Assembly (NCBI RefSeq): GCF_051020955.1
Contig: NC_135013.1
Coordinates: 26,873,302 to 26,937,301, forward strand
DNA length: 64,000 nt
Reading direction: 5' to 3'
DNA from: Megalopta genalis
Taxonomy: Eukaryota; Arthropoda; Insecta; Hymenoptera; Halictidae
Part shown: one piece after another, positions 1 through 10,332 of the stretch
Numbering within the stretch: the first letter of the stretch is position 1
How the letters are laid out: every line of letters starts with the position of its first letter
The notes under the pieces: generated by a model
Databases searched by the model: none
Seen by the model: only the letters and a program-made list of their open reading frames with translations
What the model was told of the DNA's origin: nothing
Made by a program: the position numbers and the translations under genes

Positions 1-3000
1 ACCGTTAATGAATTCACGGAGCCGAATCGGTGCGCGGCACGGCGCGATTCGGCGCCGCGGGGATGAGTCCTCATGAAAAAGTTCGCGAGGCGGCTATCAG
101 CGTCGTTTTCAGCCGGTTGCCTGGCAATTATCGCGCGGGTCTATCGATCCTTCGGGTCTTGTTCTCCATCGGGAACGCGTGTTTGGCCTCGCACCGCCAC
201 GGGGACACGCGTGCGGAGCTTATCGTGGCGGGAAACTGCGTAACGCGCGCGGCACGGCGCGGAACGGAGCGGAATAGAGGTGTATCGATCCGCTTTGCAA
301 ACGGTTCGGTGCCGGGAGTGAGTTTACGTGTTTATCCGCGGGAGAATCGGGCAACCGGCCTGGACAAGATTAGAAAATGTCGCCTCCTACGGCGAGGAGC
401 CAAAGGACGCCCATGGGCGCCGTTCCCGGGGCTCATCCCGGCCGATATTAGCGACATCGCGGCCGAATCCAGTCCGGGATTAATCCGGACGTGCCCAGGG
501 AACGCGAAAGAATCGATTGATCGTGGGTCATGTCGCACAGTGGTGCCTTATTTTTTGTTTAATAAGTCGACCAAAACGCAATTTTCGACGTTACACGGCA
601 GCAAAAAGCTGCTTTATGCGTGATAGTAACCATAACATAATGTAACGTATATTGTACACAAGGTGGAGTATTAAATGCCGCGTTTGAAATTATAAAGTAT
701 CGGGTATGGCTACTGACACCGAGATATAGACCGTCAAAGTTGACGAGTTCTCGTGCTTACCATAAAGGTGGTAACATCTTCACTGCCTCGAGCGTACACT
801 TTATAAGGATAAACTTCGTACACAAACGGACGCAAAATAATTTTGAATTAACTATTAAACGATGTGCGAGACCGCTACTAATTATACGTCCATTCTCATT
901 TATATTTTTTCTTCGTAATTGTGAGAAAAATTCTAAGTTTTTAATACACTTGCTTCTACGCAATCGAACTTTTGGACCTCTTCGTTATCGATATACAAAG
1001 TCAAAACAATTGATTTTGATTTTTTATTTAACACTTTGATATCAATAATAACGCGATAAACATTACCGGTCTGAGTGACCGTTAGTAATGATTACGTTGT
1101 AATATATAAAAATATTAATTATATATAAATAAATATGTTAATAAATATAAAATTATTTATTAATATATAATTAATAAGTAAATATATTAATTATATTATA
1201 TTAGTTGTATTAAAATTTGAAGTATCCAGTAACGGCCATCAACCCTAATATCTGATAATTATTGATATCCAGGAAAAGTATAAATTAAAACTATCTGATA
1301 TTCCACTTAGAATGTCGCTGAATGTTATTATAACTAGACTGCGGACCTGTACGCAAAATAAAAATTGTTTGCATTGACTGCAAGATGCAGGAATTTAACA
1401 GGCATTTATTTCTTTCCTGAAAAAGTTCAACAAGTTGGTCGTAATACAATAGTATCTTTAAATTGTTTAAATTCATTTTGATCGCGAACGCATGAAATCC
1501 ACAATCTGCTTATAGCACATTCAAATTCATCAATCTTGAAAACATAAGAGCACCGATTTTCTTGAAAATCGTACGCAGTTACGAAATGTGCCGAATTTTA
1601 CCGGAAAAAGTTACCCCTACGCGCCCCGATAAATTGATCCACTGTCGCTTTCGCGGATCAGTCGCGACAGCCGAGGGCCCCAGCGAAAACTTTACGACGT
1701 TACCGTCTAACGAATTTTCATCTTCCTCGCCTTCTTTTTCCACAGTACTCCATTTCCCGAGTCGGTCGCCGCCGAGATCGTCCCGAGTCATTTCCCCGAA
1801 CACGGAAAATAAGAAATAAAACCCCTTTAAATTTCTGATTGCTTCCGCTGCTCCCCCCCCCCCCCGGAACGACTTAAAAAGTCCCTGCACGCGGCTGTTC
1901 GGCACGAAGTATGTACCGATCAGTGCACCTAAGACGTCGAATTATAACGAGATGCGTGGAAAATGATCCGAACTATCGTATATTATTCCTGAATAATTAT
2001 TAAGGTTTCGTTCGATTTTATCGCGTGTCCGATACTTCCTCCGGAACCTCGATAAAGTAGCGAACGCTGTGCAAAGAAACGGCAGGTCGTTCTGCCGAGT
2101 TCTTACGATTCGATCCGTTTGCCTCGAAAAGGAAATGACGCAAGTTTTGCAACTTTCACGGCAGCATTAATTCCGCCCGCGTAAAAATCTGGAGAGAAAC
2201 TGCTGCCAAGGTGTTTTCAATGTTCTTTGCTTCTCGAGATCGCGATGCTGCCGATGTAAAACAGAACAAAGATTTTGAAATTCAACGAAACGATCTGGAT
2301 CTTCTCGAGAAGTTCGAAGTACCAGTTTACCTGAACAACTTAATGAATTCCGATTCGTTCGAAAATCCAATGTTTTCAATAACTTGCAACTGTTCAACAC
2401 TGGAACCACCGAGCCTCGAATACGATTAATATACATTGTTTCGCAAAAACGACGAGATTGAATTTACTCAAACTTCGTACGATTTTTGCCGCAATCTACG
2501 CTGAAATAAAGAAGTGTTTTCGTAAAGATTTGTGTAGGTAAACATTTTTATAGCATCAGGAAAAATGAAAGAAGCAATCAGAAACCAGTCAGATGACTGT
2601 TTTGGTAATTCTGGTGATAATAAAAATGGCGCTTTCGTTCCTCGATTCTTCCATGTTCCCTCGCCTATCGTTTCTGCCTGAATCTGACCTCCCTAATCGA
2701 TCGTCCGCGATTTTTCACGAACTCCGTCAGAGTACTTCCACCTTCTCCGAAAACACTCCCGAGCTATTTATTCAAATTTGAAGTCATTCCATTTGAAACG
2801 GCAGCTCTGTTGCAGTCGCAATGACAGAGGCGTTCCACCGAAACGAGCTGCAAACAAATTACTCGAAACTGCAGCAGCTCTCTCAGACGGACGCGGTATT
2901 AAAGCAAATGGAGTCTAAAGTTAACGATCCATCTGTTGCGAATCTATCCCCGCGGAATATTGTTCCGACGAAGGCGCCGCGCCGTTTCGCGAGCGTACAT

Positions 3001-3057
3001 TCGCACGGCACAAGCCGGCAGTGAATAATTTTCAGAGGTGTTTGCAAATTCATAGGA
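1..3057. other. Non-coding, no gene supported
   Basis: GC-rich at the left edge (1-540), then AT-rich. A purely AT tract lies around 1095-1215 and a poly-C run at about 1852-1865. The open frames here overlap one another on both strands and show no recognisable domain, splice structure or conserved motif. I see no supported gene. Confidence 0.6.
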
Positions 3058-3085
3058 GCCCTCTCTCCCTCCCTCTCTCTCTCTC

Positions 3086-3124
<39 letters not shown>
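3058..3124. repeat. (CT)n microsatellite
   Basis: A nearly pure CT run interrupted by a few CCCT steps. Simple sequence; open frames through it are low-complexity Arg/Glu or Ser/Leu strings. Confidence 0.9.
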
Positions 3125-3125
<1 letters not shown>

Positions 3126-3774
3126 CTTTCCCGTTGAGCCGGGGATCCTCGTGCTCGCGTCTTAACACCAGCTTACTTCGCGACGAAAGGATGACGAGCA
3201 TTAATCGCTCCGTACGAATCCTATTTAACGAACCTTTGAAATGCAAGGCATCTCCTCGTTAAGCTCGCGAATATTCCGTGTCGCCGAGGTTGCGACCTTT
3301 CACGGACGGCGATTCGCTCAACGCTCGCCGTGAACAAAGCCTCGAACATTTTCGCGAACAAGTGCACCACGATCGTCACGGGCTCGACGTTGTCGCGATC
3401 GGAAATTACGCGTTCGAACAAACCTTTTTGCGACGCGAACTTCGCGTTACGCGGCTGTTTCTCGATTTATTCAGATTTGTTTTTGTTTTTATTAAAGGAG
3501 GCGTGTGGTGGAGCTTTTTGGCACTTTCTATACACATTCTTTCAGATTCCAAGATACATTAATTTTCTTCTCGTTACACTTTATCGACGTTCATTGAAGT
3601 AATAAATTTTGCTCTTTTTGTATCTTCCGATTTTTTCCTTCGATCTCTGGATCTAATTTATTTTATATTGTTATATTTTCGGTTTATTTCAACGTTCAAG
3701 TATCGTTGCACAGAATCTCGAACAATTCTCTCGGGGACTGTAAAATGTCATTAATTATTTTTGCCTGGAACATA

Positions 3775-4019
3775 TTAACCCTTTGCACTCGAAGCCAATT
3801 TAACTGTAAATCTAAATTAACATTTCTGACTTATAATATTTCCATTTTATGTGACCAAGCGCATTTCATGCGTATGAAACTGAATCTTGTGACACATACA
3901 ACAGTTAAACTTATAATTTTTTTTTGTATCTAAGCTTTGGTAATATAAAAATTATCTTGGAACGTAACGTAACAATTTTAGCGGTGCCTCAGAGTCACCG
4001 CTCGAGTGCAAAGGGTTAA
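3775..4019. mobile_element. TTAA-flanked MITE, 'CCCTTTGCACTCGA' family, copy 1
   Basis: TTAA at 3775-3778 and 4016-4019 bracket inverted ends reading TTAACCCTTTGCACTCGA on the left and TCGAGTGCAAAGGGTTAA on the right. The TTAA target and CCC start are typical of piggyBac-superfamily elements. Just inside the right end is a hairpin, AGCGGTG...CACCGCT, around the loop CCTCAGAGT. There is no transposase, so the copy is non-autonomous. Other copies lie at 34801, 58943 and 63246, with a truncated one at 5664. Confidence 0.85.
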
Positions 4020-5146
4020 TTGACCATCTTTGATCACCTGCTAGAAAATACCTGAAGTGTTTGTGCTTGTCTTCAAAATTCTTTTCACTTAAATATACAG
4101 TAGTTCCTTAACACGTTCGCTAACAGATTTACACATGTGCGACGACCGCGATTTCGCATTTCACGTAAAGAACGTCAAACGAATCTCGTGAATATAATTA
4201 CTGAAAATTGTAACACATAGCACGACATTTCGAGAATTTATAGCTTCCCTTTGACGACGCTTTCATCACGCTTTCTAACGGGATGCGATGTATTTAATAC
4301 GATAAATACAATAAATACGATTAATTTAATTATGCACACCAGCGACGCTTGCGCCGAAAGCATTAAGCATCCGCTGCACAAAGTACGAAGGCATTTTGAA
4401 CGTGAACAAACCGCGGCGCTGTTTTCGTACCATTTATAAAGGAAAATCCGATTTCCGTGAAACTTCTGCTTCCTCAGAGATTCGTCTCGAAAGTTTCTCG
4501 GCCCAATTACAGAGACCCCGCCCGCCGATAAGCCGAGTCTACCGCAAGAGCCGGAGTTATTCGCGAAAGATTCGACCATGTTCAAGATTCGATGATGCTT
4601 AAAGCGCCGACAGCCCTCCTCGAAGTACTTGTAAAACGAGCCTCCGTTCTCGAGGTTCGAGTCCACTCGGAACTTTCGCTTTCCAGAGGACTTCGAAATC
4701 ATCGCAGCCGCGATTCGGCCCGTAGGGCGGCCAGGTTTTCCCGTGCTTGCGCAAAAAGTTCTTCGGATTCCCGAATTGGGACAAACAATAATGCGCGAAC
4801 TTCCGGCAGCCGTGGGCAGCGGAATCAACGTTCGTGCGACCGCGGCAAACCGCCCGGCCGATCGATATAACATTCGTCGCGCGTGGTTCGCCGAGCTTTA
4901 TCAGAAACGCGGACGTCCATCCGCGGGTAGATCAATCGGCGTCCCCGTGAAAACAGGTTCGAAGGTTTCCGGAAGTCGCGTGGACAGTTCGTTGGATCCG
5001 TCTGCGAGCGGATCGAGCTGACGGGGAGGAATCGCGTTCGGATAAGCGGGGGAGGAACAATTAAACGGACGCGCGTGCAAGCTCGAAGAATCGCGCGAAA
5101 TATTTCTCGGCTGTAACGGAGCTGTGCCAACGAGCAGAACGAAAGA
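4020..5146. other. Non-coding upstream of the GTPase gene
   Basis: GC-rich, CpG-rich sequence with long overlapping open frames on both strands (for example 4238-4873 on the minus strand) but no recognisable domain. It may hold upstream non-coding exons or the promoter of the GTPase gene at 5526; none can be placed from sequence alone. Confidence 0.5.
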
Positions 5147-5148
5147 GA

Positions 5149-5206
<58 letters not shown>
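5147..5206. repeat. (GA)n microsatellite
   Basis: About 28 uninterrupted GA units, roughly 300 bp upstream of the first coding exon of the GTPase gene. Confidence 0.9.
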
Positions 5207-5207
<1 letters not shown>

Positions 5208-5509
5208 GGTGTGTAATATAATACAGACGGTGTATCATCTCTCCCCTGTCATAAGCTTTTTCCACGGCGCTCGCAAGAGATCTATAACCGAGCGCAGACG
5301 ACGTAATAGCTGTCCAAGAGCGTTTTACACGCGAGCCGGCCGGCAGCTTCGACTCCGAGCACGTAGAAATTGGAAGAAACCGACGGTTTAACGAGGAATA
5401 CGTTACGTCGTCGTTTCACCGGCTCGTCACTCTCGAATTTTTCCGTTTTACGAGGCCCCTGATGAACTGATCCACCTTGTGAACCTTGCTTCGTTTTTCT
5501 TTTTTATAG

Positions 5510-5620
5510 GAACGCCACCGCACAAATGATGAAAGGACGGCATCAGTTTCGACGACGCTTCAGTCTACAGCCGTCGTCCTTGAAAGAGGGCCAGGAAGAC
5601 GGGCCGACGAAGCATGTCAG
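5510..5620 (+). CDS. GTPase exon 1 (coding from 5526)
   Basis: The exon opens after a pyrimidine tract and TTTTTATAG at 5509 and closes at AG|GTGAG (donor at 5621). It codes for residues 1-31 plus two bases of codon 32, a basic, Ser-rich N-terminal leader with no known domain. An acceptor at 5509 implies at least one further upstream exon. Confidence 0.75.
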
Positions 5621-7065
5621 GTGAGAAAACGCGACACGGATCTGTATAGTTTTCGCAGCGTTCAACCCTTTGCACTCGAGTAGCGACTCTCGCCAACGCC
5701 ATTAACACGTTCCGTGCCACGTGTACCATCCATGATACACGCTTGCATGTTTACTTAGTGAACTGAACAAATTGTTTACAAGAAATTTAGAACCGAAGAA
5801 TCAATTTCCACCGCAAGAATGGGCGTTGATAAGTTTTTGTTACGTTGTTATGTGTACGAGAATTAATAATTGCACGTAATACATCAAGTTTTAGTAAAAT
5901 ATCAAAGTGTGAAGATTCGAGTAAAAAAAGCTCGGCACGGAACGTGTTAAGAAGTGTCATAGCATAATCCGCAACGATTTTCACGTTTCTAAATCTGTTT
6001 GTTTTATGTGAATAAATGCTGAAAATTTAAACATGGTATGATCATGGTAAATTGTTCATTTTTGTGTACCAGCAATTTTTTCTGGACTTATTTGATAAGG
6101 CGGATTGAATATTCCACGTTTCTTCGCGAAGCAGATATGACACGGTTGATTGTAATCACGCTGCGAAATTTTATACGCAGTCGAAGACCGAAACCGTAAT
6201 ATTCGATAGGATGCGGCACAATTTCCTTACACTTTTAATTTGCCGAATGGCCTGGCAAAGGAAAGAAAATTTCATTTAACTTCCATTTCCTTAACGCGCC
6301 GTAGAAATAGTCACTCCGATGATCGAGCGATATTTCAGCCATTTTGCAGATTGAATCTTAATCGAGATTCTGTGTTTCAAACGAACGCGACAAACTTTGC
6401 TGTAACAAACGATTGGAAACGAATTGCTAAGCGTATCTTTAATTGCGTCTTTCAATCTGTTTTTTTAACCACCATTTTCTATCTCAATTTCAACAAACTA
6501 ATGTAAAATATAAAAGTGTTTCCTTTCTTAACGCGATATAGCTTATAAAACACCATAAAAGAAATTTATTTATTATTTTCTGCTTGCTATTATTTATTTA
6601 TTTTTACTTAAAAGGTCGGCGTCTAAAACAGATTTAATTTAATTTAATTTTCAGAGCGTTAATAAGTCCAATAAGTTGAAAATAATGTAACAGTAGAATT
6701 TTGTCGCTAATCCGCGTCTCGCCTAATCATTCTTTCCACAAATGCATAAAGTTCGCGATCTAATTACGAGCCTAGCTAGACCGTCGTCGAAAATCTGGCA
6801 AAGTTACCGGTTAAACCTCGACGATAGCTACTTTCCCCAGGCGCAATTAAATGGAACAGTTTCATTACCCGTAGCTAACGAACCCCGAAATATTTCCAGT
6901 AACACAACCCCGAAGTATCGTTCGCACCCAGTCTCCACCGCAATCACGGTCGCAATTAACTGTCCGCACGTTTCGAATATCAGCCGCGAAATTTCCAACA
7001 GGGGAACCAGCGAGAAAGTTGCGTAACTCTTGGGGGAAGGGAGGAGAACGGGGCCGAAACAAGCA

Positions 7066-7118
<53 letters not shown>

Positions 7119-10100
7119 ACATCTAGCATGCTACTTGAAACACATTCAGCCTTCAACCACTTACCCTTAGCAGGTCCCGCCTCCTCCTTGGCTCCTTTCT
7201 TCCGGCCTCTTCATCTCTGGCCTCTCCTCTTGACTCGCTGTCGGTAGCGGGGATATGGCGGGCCGAGCTTTAATTTTGCGGCGAGACTTCGCAAAAAGGG
7301 AAGCTCGGCTCTTCTTCCTTTGTGCGGACGGTAATAACCACGGCCCGGCTCTTTCCTGTAATAAGCGTGGATGATTACGGAGACGAAGATACTTAGGGGG
7401 AGCAGTTGTTATCTGGTGCATGCAAAGAGCACAGCGACCGCGGAGGAGACACGTAGACCTTCGCGAAGCACGAATCCAGGACAGGCACAAAACGCGTGCT
7501 CAATAACGCCGTGATGCCTGTGAAAGGGATCTTTAACGTTCATTAGCGCCATTCTCTCGGCCCGGGGGCCGTTGTCCCCTTAAACGCGAGGCACTTCTTG
7601 TCCGCGTCTTTCTCCCTCTCTCTTCCTCTTTTCGACGCCCGTAGCCTCGTTAGGGGTCGATTCCAGCGCCAAGAAGAGGGGACATTAAGAAATTTTACTC
7701 GCCCGGTAGGCCCTCTAATTTTGCTTTACCGCGACAGTTTGATCGTGCTCGGCGCGACCGTCATCAGCCCGATGAGAAAGCTCGGCCCCTCGCGCCGGAG
7801 AGCCCGAAATAACCTCGGACCGGATCGATGATCGTTTCAGGAACGAGAGGCTGTCGGAATCGGACAGCGGCGGCGGTAAACCGGCCGACAGCAATATAAG
7901 GCACAAGATCGTGGTGATGGGCGCCGCGAAGGTCGGCAAGTCCGCCATCATCAATCAGTTCCTCTACAACACGTTCACCGCGAAGTACAAGCGGACCGTC
8001 GAGGAGATGCATCACGGGGACTTCAACGTCTCCGGGGTACACCTGACCCTCGACATCCTCGACACATCCGGCTCCTACGAGTTCCCGGCGATGAGGGACC
8101 TCTCGATCAAGTCCGCCGACGCGTTCATTCTCGTCTACGACGTGAACGACGCGAACACCTTCCTCGAGGTCGAGACCCTCAAGGCGCAGATCTACAGCGC
8201 GAAGGGCGCCGTGCCGATCGTCGTCGTCGGCAACAAGGTCGATCTGGTCGTCTCCAAACAGGCGGTGAGTTAACCTTCACGGCCCCTATCGTTAAGTCGG
8301 TATTGTTAGACTGCAAAATTTAATGTAGAAATATTTATTTCTACATTAAATTCTAATATTTATTATAATATAAATAATATATATATATAATATATATAAA
8401 TAATATATAAAATAATATATATAAATAATATATATAATAATAATATTTATTATCTGCGTCAAAATTGCAAGACACAACAACAAGCACAATTTCTGTCCAT
8501 TGTTAAATGTTTTGAAAGAAGTTCAGATTAATAGAACAAAATTCTCGGTTTCTTTTGATCTTTCTGCTGTTTCAAATGACTCATTTCTTGTCATAATTGC
8601 ATAAAATCCGCGGACTCGCAGTAGCGACGATGCAAACATGTTTCACGCGCGAATTACTCGATGTAAGCCGACTATTCATTCTACAGATCTACTGATTAGT
8701 AATTGCTAAGGATCTAATCTTGGACAGTATTCGCGTAACTGTTCTATTATAAGAACGTTCATGTTCTCGTAAATAGCTCGGACAATTGTGGTTCTTCTCT
8801 GTATTTACGTAACGAGACGTTCTTCAACATCGTGTTCTAATTAACCCTATCACGGCGACGACCCGAGTCTACGTGTACCCGGACTATATTCCAATCTTGT
8901 CCGACTCGCACCACAAATTTCCAGCATGCATAAGAAGTTACCGAGATTTGCGAAACGCGTCTTTTAAATTTTCGTTCCAGGTTCGTGTAAAAAAGTAGCA
9001 AAATTAAAAAGAATTATTTTAGCCATCGTACAGTAAACTAGTCGCCCTAACATTTTCAAAAGAATTCATGTCATTTAGACCAGTCTCAACACTAGATTCA
9101 CGGAGCGACAAAAGCATCTGTTCTAATTTTGAACGAGTGTCGTAATATTTGCCGTAAGTGACACATGTATCGAATAAATAACTCATAAACGTATGTTCGC
9201 AATCCGAACAATCGTAGATTGAAAAATTAGTGACCCGTCATTTTGTCGGGTTCCGTAAAGCTAACTTAATAAAGTTATACTGTCTTAAAAGGAGCGACAA
9301 AAGCATCTGTTCTATATTAATTAGTTAGTTCATAAAACTAACTAATCAAGACGTTCGTTCTAATCTTTAACGAGTGTCGTAATATTTGCCGCAAGTGACA
9401 CATATATCGATTAAATAACTCATAAACGTATGTTCGCAATCCGAACGATCGTAGACTGAAAAATTAGTGGCCCGCCATTTTGTCGGGTTCCGTAAAGCTA
9501 GCGTTAATAAAGTTATACTGTCTTAAAAGGAGCGACAAAAGCATCTGTTCTATATTAATTAATTAGTTCATAAAACTAACTAATCAAGACGTTCGTTCTA
9601 ATCTTTAACGAGTGTCGTAATATTTGCCGCAAGTGACGCATGTATCGAATAAATAACTCATAAACGTATGTTCGTAATCCGAACGATCGTAAATTGAAAA
9701 ATTGGTGATCCGCCATTTTGTCGGCTTCCGTAAAGCTAGCGTTAATAAAGTTATACTGTCTTGGAAGGTGTTCGAATACAGTAATTTCTCCCTAATTCGC
9801 GCTGAAATTGGACAATTTGGGAAGATGAGATACCGATATAATTACCGATTGTCAACAACTACAAAAACGAGACGCAAGGCTCGAATAATCGTATCTCCTC
9901 TTCCCAAATTGTCCATTTCTGTGCGCAATTCCAGCGCGAATTAGGGAGAAATTACTGTATACTTCTTGTCAGAGATTGCAAAAATGAATACCGCCTAAAT
10001 CTGTCGTCGATTCTAACCGGTGGCTGTTGCAGGTGGACACGGAGAGCACGAGGGAGCTGGTGACGCTGAAGTGGGAGAACGGTTTCGTGGAGGTGTCGGC

Positions 10101-10332
10101 GAAAGAGAACGTGAACATCTCGCAGGTGTTCAAGGAGCTGCTGATCCAGGCGAAGCTGAAGTACAACCTGAGCCCGGCGTTGCGTCGACGTCGCCGGCAG
10201 TCGTTGCCGCCGCCGCAGCATTTGAATTCCCGTAGCAGCAGCGCTCACGTGCCATCGCCGGCGCAGTTGCAGCACCTGCAGCAGATCCGCGAGCGGTCCG
10301 AGTCCAAGAGGAATTCCTGCATTCTCTCGTAA
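5526..10332 (+). CDS. Ras-superfamily small GTPase (Ras-dva / Rasd-like), three coding exons
   Basis: Spliced CDS 5526-5620 + 7841-8264 + 10033-10332, giving 272 aa; both introns are GT-AG. The G motifs are all present: P-loop GAAKVGKS (59-66), switch I Thr84, DTSGS (106-110), NKVD (163-166) and SAK (195-197). The C-terminus is CILS, a CAAX box of the kind usually farnesylated, behind a basic tail, so the protein is expected on membranes. The FPAM motif after switch II recalls the Ras-dva, Rasd/Rhes and Di-Ras branch. Ser110 replaces the catalytic Gln61 of Ras, and Ala61/Lys62 sit at Ras positions 12/13, so intrinsic GTP hydrolysis is probably low or dependent on an unusual GAP. The ~58-residue N-terminal extension and ~75-residue tail are longer than in Ras. 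The start is the first of two adjacent ATGs; no in-frame stop precedes it within the exon, so an upstream coding exon is possible. Exact orthology is unresolved. Confidence 0.9.
5664..5701. repeat. Truncated TTAA-MITE end in GTPase intron 1
   Basis: TTCAACCCTTTGCACTCGAG matches the left end of the elements at 58943 and 63246, but after about 38 bp it runs into the element starting at 5702. No right end is present. It is a 5' stub, with TTAA mutated to TTCA. Confidence 0.7.
5702..5950. mobile_element. 249-bp TTAA MITE, 'CACGTTCCGTGCC' family, copy 1
   Basis: Lies in GTPase intron 1. Ends TTAACACGTTCCGTGCC and GGCACGGAACGTGTTAA are perfect inverted repeats with TTAA at each side. Just inside the left end is a near-palindrome, GTGTACCATCCATGATACAC. 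An inverted copy at 55552-55800 has the same length and only about four differences by eye, so both inserted recently. An open frame across it codes an identical peptide in both copies simply because the DNA is identical; I do not call it a gene. Confidence 0.92.
5951..7840 (+). other. Rest of GTPase intron 1
   Basis: Mixed AT-rich and GC-rich sequence with no recognisable element apart from a (GA)n run at about 7073-7116. It ends in the acceptor of exon 2 at 7840. The open frames at 6240-7490 have no recognisable domains. Confidence 0.6.
7073..7116. repeat. (GA)n microsatellite in GTPase intron 1
   Basis: About 20 GA units, interrupted once near the left edge. Simple repeat. Confidence 0.9.
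7841..8264 (+). CDS. GTPase exon 2, G1-G4 motifs
   Basis: Acceptor TTTCAG ends at 7840 and donor GTGAGT begins at 8265; the exon ends in phase 0. It encodes residues 32-173, covering the P-loop, both switch regions and NKVD. It is markedly GC-rich compared with its flanks, with C or G at most third positions. Confidence 0.92.
8365..8455. repeat. AT-rich simple repeat in GTPase intron 2
   Basis: TAATATATATAA-type low-complexity tract close to the 5' end of intron 2. Confidence 0.85.
8993..9090. repeat. Relic arm of the 51.7-kb foldback family
   Basis: A degenerate match to the right arm of the foldback at 51692-52262. It shares the order 'attttagNcatcgt...actagtc...tca(a/t)gtca(c/t)tta'. No second arm is seen, so this is a decayed fragment. 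Confidence 0.5.
9102..9766. repeat. 238-bp tandem repeat, three units, in GTPase intron 2
   Basis: Units start with GGAGCGACAAAAGCATCTGT at 9102, 9291 and 9529. Units 2 and 3 are 238 bp; unit 1 is 189 bp and lacks about 49 bp containing a small palindrome (TTAGTTAGTT...AACTAACTAA). The third unit runs into the MITE at 9777. The array fills much of the intron between the NKVD and SAK exons. Confidence 0.9.
9777..9959. mobile_element. 183-bp TA-flanked MITE, 'CAGTAATTTCTC' family, copy 1
   Basis: TA at both sides, with inverted ends TACAGTAATTTCTCCCTAAT and ATTAGGGAGAAATTACTGTA. Inner arms share GGACAATTTGGGAAGA and its complement. It ends about 70 bp before exon 3 of the GTPase. Related copies are at 54363-54582 and, more diverged, 48863-49021. 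The TA target suggests a Tc1/mariner-type mobiliser; there is no coding capacity. Confidence 0.85.
10033..10332 (+). CDS. GTPase exon 3, SAK motif and CAAX tail
   Basis: Acceptor TTGCAG ends at 10032; the stop TAA is at 10330-10332. It encodes residues 174-272: the end of the G domain with the SAK loop, a run of five Arg, a Gln/Pro/Ser-rich linker and CILS-stop. The ~690-bp open frame on the opposite strand is a shadow of this GC-rich exon. Confidence 0.9.
   Translation: MDTESTRELVTLKWENGFVEVSAKENVNISQVFKELLIQAKLKYNLSPALRRRRRQSLPPPQHLNSRSSSAHVPSPAQLQHLQQIRERSESKRNSCILS

Noticed and set aside
30..623. 197-codon open frame at the left edge
   Set aside because: GC-rich start region with an overlapping minus-strand frame; the translation shows no recognisable domain and begins at a weak context.
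4238..4873. 211-codon minus-strand open frame
   Set aside because: Low-complexity composition, overlapping frames on the other strand, no domain or splice support.
5787..5984. A ~52-residue peptide shared exactly with 55524-55715
   Set aside because: Identity follows from the recent duplication of a 249-bp non-coding MITE; no start, domain or family match.
8841..8900. TTAACCCTATCACGGCG as another TTAA-element end
   Set aside because: No matching right end found within several hundred bases.
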